A stretch of DNA of 56,211 bases from Bacteroidales bacterium (GTDB lineage Bacteria; Bacteroidota; Bacteroidia; Bacteroidales; F082): NCBI GenBank assembly GCA_013141455.1, contig JABFQW010000096.1, forward strand, positions 1 to 56,211. Reading direction: 5' to 3'. Positions 16,389 to 21,958 of this stretch are shown here, piece after piece. Position numbers and translations under genes: made by a program. Position 1 is the stretch's first letter, and every line of letters starts with the position of its first letter. Under the pieces are notes generated by a model, which searched no databases, was not told the DNA's origin, and saw nothing but the letters and a program-made list of their open reading frames with translations.

Positions 16389-17049
16389 AAGTTTTTAAAT
16401 AATTATCAACTTCATCAATTGCTTCTTTCTTGTATACACGAATACTGTTTTGCGTTAGGTCAAGTTCCGCTCGCAAATCGTTAAGTAATCTTCTTGGCAA
16501 TGTAAAACCTTCTTCTGTTTCGGCTTCATATTGCTTGTATGTGAGGTAAATTATTTTGTGCTTTGGCGTAAGGCGGTTTAAGGCATTTTGAATATGCTCA
16601 AATCTTTCCAGCAAAATGGCTTTTCTTTCTTTGCCAATTGACATATTTTCGACATCAGGAAAATCACGAATAATTTCCTCATCTCCTTTGAATGGATTAG
16701 GTTCTTCGTTTTGACTTCTCTTGAAATCAGCTAACAAGCGGTTTGCAATACGATATAAATAATTTAAAACTGCTTTGTCGTAGTCTTGTTGGTTAGCTTT
16801 TAGAATGTCAAACTTTGGGTATTTCCAAATCCTTTCAAAAGTGCCATAGGCTATCTCGCTCGCCACTTGTTTGTCGTAGCCCCAATTAGTACAAATACGA
16901 ATAAGCTTTTTGTGAAGGTCTAATTGATAACGAAATGTAAAAACACGAAATGCTTGTTTTGCCGTTTCTGCATAGTCTGGTTCATCCTTCCATTGGATAT
17001 ACTCCATGAGGTTCTCCGTTGTTTCACTATTTAAGTCCTGACTATCCAT
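16375..17049 (-). CDS. Sigma-70-like (ECF-type) factor
   Basis: The 224-residue protein resembles an ECF sigma factor. A region-2-like segment runs ~30-120 (FRVFTFRYQLDLHKKLIRIC, EIAYGTFERIWKYPKFD, LNYLYRIANRLLADFKRSQ), and a region-4-like helix-turn-helix runs ~155-220 (ALNRLTPKHKIIYLTYKQYE, LDLTQNSIRVYKKEAIDEV). The match is loose in region 2 and better in region 4. It is divergently transcribed from the multi-ubiquitin operon across 127 bases with three AACGATT boxes, so it may control that operon. A role in reading foreign DNA or stress signals is inference. Confidence 0.65.
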   Translation of the reverse strand: MDSQDLNSETTENLMEYIQWKDEPDYAETAKQAFRVFTFRYQLDLHKKLIRICTNWGYDKQVASEIAYGTFERIWKYPKFDILKANQQDYDKAVLNYLYRIANRLLADFKRSQNEEPNPFKGDEEIIRDFPDVENMSIGKERKAILLERFEHIQNALNRLTPKHKIIYLTYKQYEAETEEGFTLPRRLLNDLRAELDLTQNSIRVYKKEAIDEVDNYLKTYGSK

Positions 17050-17080
17050 TTAATGAGTTTCTGTACAGACTACCAAAAAC

Positions 17081-17140
17081 CGTTACTAACGATTATAGTA
17101 GTATAAGTGTAATCGTTCACAAAGATAAGAAGTAACGATT
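17081..17140. promoter_or_regulatory. Three evenly spaced AACGATT boxes in the divergent promoter
   Basis: AACGATT lies at 17088-17094, its complement AATCGTT at 17111-17117 and AACGATT again at 17134-17140, with start-to-start distances of exactly 23 and 23 bases. The first is part of a perfect CGTTA-C-TAACG palindrome (17081-17091). They sit between the sigma-like gene (start 17049, leftward) and the multi-ubiquitin gene (start 17177, rightward), where a shared operator is expected. A TAGTTTG near 17149 could be part of the rightward promoter. Confidence 0.5.
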
Positions 17141-17176
17141 TAAGTAGATAGTTTGTAACAATTTAAATTAGAAACA

Positions 17177-17665
17177 ATGTTAGAAGAAAAAAACGAAAAT
17201 CAAAATGAAGAACACAGCAAACCAGTTCTTTATTTAATCATTAACAAAAAGCGTTATGAGTGGCATCAGGAATACATCACTGGCATAGAAATCAGAGAGT
17301 TAGGTAATATTCCACCTGATGAGGAAATTTTTCTTGCGATAAAAAAGCCGTGGGAAGATGAATCTATTCCAAATGACAAACAAGTAAACCTCGCCCGTCC
17401 TGAAATTGAACATTTCTACTCAAATCCCAAAGAGGTAATCATTGTTGTTAATGGAACTCCTCACAAATGGGAAAAACCAAGAATCAGTTTTAAAGAAGTA
17501 ATCATTCTTGCCTTCGGTCAATACATTAATAAGCCGACAATGGTTTATACTGTGGCGTATGAAGATGGACCAAAGCATAATCCCGAAGGTTCAATGTTTG
17601 CAGATCAGGAAGTTTTTGTAATAAATAAAATGATATTTCATGCAACAGCAACTGATAAATCTTAA
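17177..17665 (+). CDS. Multi-ubiquitin protein (two beta-grasp domains)
   Basis: The 162-residue protein contains two ubiquitin-like beta-grasp repeats of the Multi_ubiq type (PF14452). Repeat one runs from LYLIINKKRYEWHQEYITG to ~residue 80, with ELGNIPPDEEIFLAIKKPW. Repeat two runs from EVIIVVNGTPHKWEKPRIS to the C-terminus, with YTVAYEDGPKHNPEGSMF. The tail ends HATATDKS with no diglycine; a similar DKS-type end is what I recall for the family. The gene overlaps the E2-like gene by 26 bases. It is the presumed modifier of the conjugation operon that follows. No adjacent JAB/JAMM peptidase is seen, so how it is matured or removed is open. Confidence 0.85.
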   Translation: MLEEKNENQNEEHSKPVLYLIINKKRYEWHQEYITGIEIRELGNIPPDEEIFLAIKKPWEDESIPNDKQVNLARPEIEHFYSNPKEVIIVVNGTPHKWEKPRISFKEVIILAFGQYINKPTMVYTVAYEDGPKHNPEGSMFADQEVFVINKMIFHATATDKS

Positions 17666-18098
17666 TCCCGATTTGAATCATCTGCAAATTGACGGTTACG
17701 ACTTAGTGGTGAATGGCGGATATTTACTAGTCCGCCATATACCCTATGTTACACCATCAAAGCAAGTTGATTACGGAACATTGATTTGTATAATGACGCT
17801 TGCAAGCCCTACTAGAGTTTCACCACCCAAAGACCACACAATTTATTTCTGTGGTGAAACTCCTTGCAATTCTAATGGAGTTGCATTGGATTCAATCATT
17901 AACAACAATCAACGACAGCAACTTACCACTGAAATATTAGCTACTCACTACTTTTCCAGCAAGCCATTATCAGGGAATTACCCTAACTACTTTGAAAAAG
18001 TTCGGACTTATGCAGAAATTTTGAGCATTCATGCAAAAGTTATTGACAGAAATGTAACGACAAAGCCCAATATGCAAAAACAAAAAAATGAAAACTGA
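17640..18098 (+). CDS. DUF6791 E2-like protein (N-terminal half of a usual E2-E1 fusion)
   Basis: The 152-residue protein matches the E2-like DUF6791 domain. Key parts are LQIDGYDLVVNGGYLLVRHI, DYGTLICIMTLASP and HTIYFCGETPCNSNGVAL with Cys71 and Cys76, then HYFSSKPLSGNYPNYFEKVR and YAEILSIHAKVIDRNVT. In the homologues I know this domain is fused in frame to a ThiF domain. Here it ends at 18098 after a short Lys/Gln/Asn tail, and the ThiF frame starts inside it at 18088. Its start codon lies within the multi-ubiquitin gene, so translation is probably coupled. It would carry or transfer the ubiquitin-like protein; which Cys is active is not known. Confidence 0.8.
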   Translation: MQQQLINLNPDLNHLQIDGYDLVVNGGYLLVRHIPYVTPSKQVDYGTLICIMTLASPTRVSPPKDHTIYFCGETPCNSNGVALDSIINNNQRQQLTTEILATHYFSSKPLSGNYPNYFEKVRTYAEILSIHAKVIDRNVTTKPNMQKQKNEN

Positions 18099-18843
18099 AG
18101 GTACAACAGAATGTAGAGTTTTTAAATACCCTGACACAAATTCTTCTCGTGCTAATATTGAGTATTTGAATCGCAAATTTGAAAATCAAAAAATCGCAAT
18201 CATTGGTATGGGAGGTACTGGATCTTATATGCTTGACCAAATTGCCAAAACACCTGTGAAAGAGATTCATATTTTTGATGGAGATGTATTCCAACTACAT
18301 AATGCCTTCCGTTCTCCAGGGGCAATTTCAAGTGAGAAATTTGAAGTAGAAGGCGAATTTAAAAAAGTGGATTACTATTATGAGGTATATTCCAATATGC
18401 ACAATGGAATTATACCACATGCTAAGTATGTGACTCCTGAAAACTTACAAGAATTGGATGGATTTAACTATGTTTTTATTAGCGTTGATAAAAATGAAGC
18501 CCGTTACAATATAACACAAGGTCTTTTAGAAATGGGTGTTACATTTATAGATGTTGGATTAGGGGTGAATAAAATTGAAGATAGTTTGATTGGTGCTATT
18601 CGTGTAACAGTTGGAACAAAATCAAAAAATGATCACTTGGGTTTACGAATTGGTTCATATGAATTTGAGGAAAACGAATATAGTAACAATATTCAAATCG
18701 CTGACTTAAATTGTCTAAATGCTATGTTTGCAATTTTGAAATGGAAAAAATTAAGCGGCTTTTATCAAGATATGAAAGAGGAACACAACAATTTGTTTTT
18801 CATAAGTACAAATAAATTACTCAATGAAGACAATCCAACATAA
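18088..18843 (+). CDS. ThiF/E1-like adenylyltransferase (C-terminal half of a usual E2-E1 fusion)
   Basis: The 251-residue ThiF-fold protein has the nucleotide motif IAIIGMGGTGSYMLDQ, the acidic loop IHIFDGDVFQLHNAFRSPGA and the C-terminal IQIADLNCLNAMFAILKWKK. It should activate the C-terminus of the multi-ubiquitin protein as an adenylate. Only two cysteines are present (residue 9 and the one in DLNCLN), so there is no ordinary E1 catalytic-Cys domain. It overlaps the DUF6791 gene by 11 bases in the +1 frame, and dropping one A from the A7 tract at 18082-18088 would fuse both. It overlaps the next gene by 20 bases. Confidence 0.85.
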   Translation: MKTEGTTECRVFKYPDTNSSRANIEYLNRKFENQKIAIIGMGGTGSYMLDQIAKTPVKEIHIFDGDVFQLHNAFRSPGAISSEKFEVEGEFKKVDYYYEVYSNMHNGIIPHAKYVTPENLQELDGFNYVFISVDKNEARYNITQGLLEMGVTFIDVGLGVNKIEDSLIGAIRVTVGTKSKNDHLGLRIGSYEFEENEYSNNIQIADLNCLNAMFAILKWKKLSGFYQDMKEEHNNLFFISTNKLLNEDNPT

Positions 18844-19177
18844 GTTTGTAGAATTTATTCCCAGTTTAATTGAAGATGGAATTCTTTACATTAGTGTTAT
18901 GTATAAAACGGTAGTCCATTTGTGTGCATGTGGCTGTGGAAATAAAGTCGTTACGCCTCTATCACCAACTTATTGGGCATTTACATTTGACGGTAAAAGT
19001 ATTTCACTTAGTCCGTCTATTGGAAATTGGAGCTATGAATGTCAATCACATTATTGGATTAAAAAAAATCAAATACGTTTTGTGAAAAAATGGAATGATT
19101 GGGAAATAGAAGAAGGAAGTGCAAGAGATACAAAGCAGAAAGAGAATAGTTTTAAGAAGAGAAAGAAAAAAAGGTAG
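18824..19177 (+). CDS. DUF6527 Cys-rich protein of the ubiquitin-like operon
   Basis: The 117-residue protein has the DUF6527 pattern: KFVEFIPSLIEDGILYISV, then VVHLCACGCGNKVVTPLSP, then WAFTFDGKSISLSPSIGNW and CQSHYWIKKNQI. CACGC plus the downstream C-x-S-H could bind a zinc ion. The C-terminal 25 residues are strongly basic. DUF6527 is repeatedly found next to DUF6791-ThiF and multi-ubiquitin genes. Its role (for instance substrate adaptor or E3-like) is unknown. It overlaps the E1-like gene by 20 bases and closes the operon, facing the zinc-finger gene at 19200. Confidence 0.8.
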   Translation: MKTIQHKFVEFIPSLIEDGILYISVMYKTVVHLCACGCGNKVVTPLSPTYWAFTFDGKSISLSPSIGNWSYECQSHYWIKKNQIRFVKKWNDWEIEEGSARDTKQKENSFKKRKKKR

Positions 19178-19199
19178 TGGAGTACGCCTTTAGGTGAAC

Positions 19200-19754
19200 T
19201 TACCATTCACCTTTTACTTTCAAATAATCAATGCCGTTGTATACTGCATTCTTTGCTTGGTCAATTGTATCAAAAGATTTCTTTCCCCATACTTCTCCGA
19301 TTTTGCATTTGTATTTATTCGTCTTTTTGTCTTTGAAAATAAGCAAACGATGTTCTTCAAAAATAAGTGTATGATTTCCGTTTTCAGTAAGCTTCCATGA
19401 TTTCTTTATCCAGGTTATTCTTCTTGCTGTTCGCTGTCTTAATTTCTTTTCTAAGCGTTTAGGATTTATGTAGTCACCCGTCATTTTCTCGGCACACACG
19501 CAACCAACTTCAAAATCATTTTCAACTTCAGGATGAGAAACAATGTGAACATATCTTATTCTGTTGTAGTTGCACATCATGCAGGTTTGGTAGTCAGTTT
19601 CGTCTTCGCTTTGTCCATCTTCACGGATATCAATTACATCTACAATCGTCCAACCTTTGTGCGGAATATTCGGTAAGTTCCAGCTACTTTCCCCTGCTGC
19701 CGCGGATTTGCAATCCGTGCCATTCAATATTATGTCATTGTTTTTGTTCTTCAT
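19200..19754 (-). CDS. Zinc-finger hypothetical protein with repeat-derived N-terminus
   Basis: The 184-residue protein (from ATG 19754) has a conserved core: WTIVDVIDIREDGQSEDETD, then CMMCNYNRIRYVHIVSHPE, then VGCVCAEKMTGDYINPKRLE. The CxxC...H...CxC set suggests one zinc site. A C-terminal segment (HTLIFEEHRLLIFKDKK, KSFDTIDQAKNAV) follows. I know this as a frequent hypothetical protein in bacterial accessory regions, of unknown function. Residues ~10-22 (NGTDCKSAAAGE) are encoded by one arm of the inverted repeat at 19690-19823, so the original N-terminus was replaced by repeat DNA. The conserved part begins near SWNLPNIPHKGW. Confidence 0.68.
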   Translation of the reverse strand: MKNKNNDIILNGTDCKSAAAGESSWNLPNIPHKGWTIVDVIDIREDGQSEDETDYQTCMMCNYNRIRYVHIVSHPEVENDFEVGCVCAEKMTGDYINPKRLEKKLRQRTARRITWIKKSWKLTENGNHTLIFEEHRLLIFKDKKTNKYKCKIGEVWGKKSFDTIDQAKNAVYNGIDYLKVKGEW

Positions 19755-19823
19755 GTAGTTATAAAATATCCAATTATCTATTTCCAAAATCATCCGGCAC
19801 GGATTGTAAATCCGCGCCAGCGG
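19690..19823. repeat. Inverted pair of REP-like palindromic repeats
   Basis: Left arm CTGCCGCGGATTTGCAATCC (19695-19714, then GTGCC) and right arm GGCACGGATTGTAAATCCGC (19797-19816, then GCCAGC) are inverted copies about 80 bases apart. Each arm contains its own small palindrome, CGGATT-NNN-AATCCG. The pattern GTDCKSAAAG or GADLQSVP in translations is a known footprint of a dispersed Bacteroidota repeat. The pair lies between, and reads into, two gene ends on the minus strand, so it looks like a MITE/BIME insertion that remodelled both. Confidence 0.7.
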
Positions 19824-19902
19824 GAGCTATTGGCATAATGATCCCACATGTCTTATTTGCTTTTTTCGTCTCTTCTTTTTTAGCTTCTTGATTAGTCGCC
19901 AT
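19769..19902 (-). pseudogene. N-terminal stub of a 'CGIIMPI' protein cut by the repeat
   Basis: From ATG 19902 the minus strand encodes ATNQEAKKEETKKANKTCGI, then IMPIAPAG, and runs into the repeat arm (ADLQSVP) and a stop. A Lys-rich start followed by K-x-CGIIMPI is how a family of TIR-/nucleoside-deoxyribosyltransferase-like proteins begins, as I recall, so this is probably the start of such a gene truncated by the repeat. The family assignment rests on about ten residues and is weak; the truncation by repeat DNA is clearer. Confidence 0.4.
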
Positions 19903-20030
19903 GGTTCTGACTTTATTATTATGTTGCCTAACGTGCAGTATATGAAAAGTAAGCGATTTCGAAGCATAAAACTTTCAACTTACAATAAAGTTCAAACGGG
20001 CTGCAAACCTTGATGCTACTACTATCTCGC

Positions 20031-21254
20031 TTAATTTTTATATACATTATTAGCAACTGATTTTTCTATTTTATATCCAAAATTGTTTGGAATCATTGCA
20101 TTTCTAAATTCCTTGTTGAAAAAGTCATCTGTCATTCCTGCAATATAATCGCATACTATTCTGGGTTTTGATGTTTTATCTAAGTATTCCTGATTCATGC
20201 TTTTAATATAATACTTTGTTATTGATGATTCATTGCAGTCTTTTTCTAAGTCGTTTAGATATATTTCAAATAGTACATCAAACATATTTTTTATTTTATC
20301 ATCCTGAGTTGATTTTAGTGGATTTTGATAAATAGCCTTTGTACTAAATTCATAGAATTCATTAATCGCATCAAATTTTTCATTTGACAACTTAATGAAA
20401 TCTTTTCCATAACTATTGTTTATTATGTCAAGAGCGAAGTTATTTACTATTGAAGAATTAGTGTCACCAATAGCTTTTGAAACTGATTTTGGAATGTCTT
20501 TTCGTTCAATTAATCCGAGTGTAATTGCGTCTTCTAGGTCTCTTCCGATATAAGCAATTACATCTGAGATTCTCATAACGCACCCTTCGAGAGTCATTGA
20601 AATGATTTTTTTACTATAACCTTTAACTTTCCAGCAATTTTCATATTCGGTTAAAAATTGTTCTTTAGTTTTATTGAAATCAGGATTATACTCTTTAAGC
20701 ATTAATTCTCCGTTATGACATAAAATCCCATCAAGCACCTGAAGAGTCAAATTAAGACCATCCCCCTTTCTTTCAAGTAACCGCAATGCTCTAACACTTT
20801 GAGCATTATGACAAAAATATTCATTTGATTTTTTCTGTAGAATTTCATTTAATTTTCTTTCACCATCATGCCCGTACGGTACATGTCCAAGGTCATGTCC
20901 CAAGGAAATCGCGTCAATTAAATCTTCATTTAGAGATAAAGCCCTGCCAATAACCCGAGCTATTTTTGAAACTAATTGTACATGTAATACTCTATGCGTA
21001 ATGTGGTCGTTTTCAAAAAGGTAAAATACTTGAGTTTTATCAATATATCTAGTATAGACTAAAGAATGAATTATTCTATCTGTGTCATGGAAAAAAGCAG
21101 GGCGAATATTTTCTCTATCTGGAATCTTTTCCTCTTTAAATCGCAAGGCAGTTTTACTGAAACATGCTCGTTTAGAAAGATTCCGATGCTCTTGCCTAAG
21201 ATTATTCTCTAAAATCTTTTTTGCAATTTCAGGATTTAAAGTGGTTAATTTCAT
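20031..21254 (-). CDS. dGTPase-like HD-domain dNTP triphosphohydrolase
   Basis: The 407-residue protein has the dGTPase/SAMHD1-like HD core. The first His is in DRIIHSLVYTRYIDKTQVF; HRVLHVQLVSKIARVIGRAL follows; the metal HD is in AISLGHDLGHVPYGHDGERK; FCHNAQSVRALRLLE and the later Asp in GCVMRISDVIAYIGRDLEDA complete the set. The length fits bacterial dGTPase-like enzymes. Such enzymes hydrolyse dNTPs to nucleoside plus triphosphate, and some protect against phage by draining dNTPs. Its position at the edge of the ubiquitin-like island, with AT-rich DNA, supports a defence role, but housekeeping homologues also exist. A ggtgctaac sequence just upstream (21269-21277) and gcctaac downstream (19926-19932) may be old cassette borders. 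Confidence 0.85.
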   Translation of the reverse strand: MKLTTLNPEIAKKILENNLRQEHRNLSKRACFSKTALRFKEEKIPDRENIRPAFFHDTDRIIHSLVYTRYIDKTQVFYLFENDHITHRVLHVQLVSKIARVIGRALSLNEDLIDAISLGHDLGHVPYGHDGERKLNEILQKKSNEYFCHNAQSVRALRLLERKGDGLNLTLQVLDGILCHNGELMLKEYNPDFNKTKEQFLTEYENCWKVKGYSKKIISMTLEGCVMRISDVIAYIGRDLEDAITLGLIERKDIPKSVSKAIGDTNSSIVNNFALDIINNSYGKDFIKLSNEKFDAINEFYEFSTKAIYQNPLKSTQDDKIKNMFDVLFEIYLNDLEKDCNESSITKYYIKSMNQEYLDKTSKPRIVCDYIAGMTDDFFNKEFRNAMIPNNFGYKIEKSVANNVYKN

Positions 21255-21958
21255 ATTGGTTTAAATTTGGTGCTAACTCCGATTTCTGACCGATAAAACT
21301 ATGCAATACATACCAATTTGGCTGGCTATGTGCAGTTTTATTGTTTATTATTTCCTCTCAAAGTTAAAAATCTTTTCAATCAAACATCAAATATTATTAT
21401 TCAAAATCAATCTGTTAACCAGGCTTGCCATCATTTTACCCCGTTTTCAATTATCTCAAATTTCTTTTTACTAGTTCTTTGTTTCTTTTTTTCAACCCGC
21501 TGCCGCGGGTTGTTTATGGGTTTACACCCATTCTATTCACATTCAAGCCCATTCGGGCTTTAGCTGCTCTCAATGATTTCTTTTTCCCCGGCTGTTACAT
21601 CGTAAAGCCGGTTAACAAGTTTGCTGATTTAGGTTTCAAGGCCGGTTTGGCTGATAATCTTAATCCCGAAAGGGATTTAATGTGAATAGCCTGCAAGAAA
21701 TGCAGGATTATATGCAATAGATTGTACCCCAACCCGCTGTGCCGGGTTGAATATCTATAATAAATATTTTTCATCAAATTCAACGCCATGTATTTATAAG
21801 GGGTTTCGCGATGGATGTCTGTCAAGTAACAAGAAACCAGAAACAAGCAACCAGTACCACCACCAAATTAGTATAAAAAACCAGCAAAGCAATAATATAT
21901 TTTGACACCCAATCTGTAATTGTGTAATTTCGATACACATTGACATTAATTAATTTGC
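21255..21958. repeat. Gene-free spacer with hairpin cluster
   Basis: No gene is seen in these ~700 bases. Between 21,484 and 21,745 there are at least six hairpins: AACCCGC-TGCC-GCGGGTT, TGGGT-TTAC-ACCCA, AAGCCC-ATTC-GGGCTT, AATCCC-GAAA-GGGATT, CCTGCA-AGAAA-TGCAGG and CAACCCG...CGGGTTG. The first and last are versions of the same AACCCG hairpin and frame the cluster. Beyond it lies a low-complexity stretch (AAGAAACCAGAAACAAGCAA) that resembles the reverse complement of one near 13,280. The ATG of the CheB-CheR gene follows directly on AATTAATTTGC, so its transcript may be almost leaderless. Confidence 0.6.

Noticed and set aside
19926-21277. dGTPase as a third integron-like cassette
   Set aside because: GTTAGGC and GTTAGCACC lie on either side on the minus strand, but I could not find the complementary end GGTGCTAAC after the gene or a convincing inner stem. 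I keep it only as a hint.
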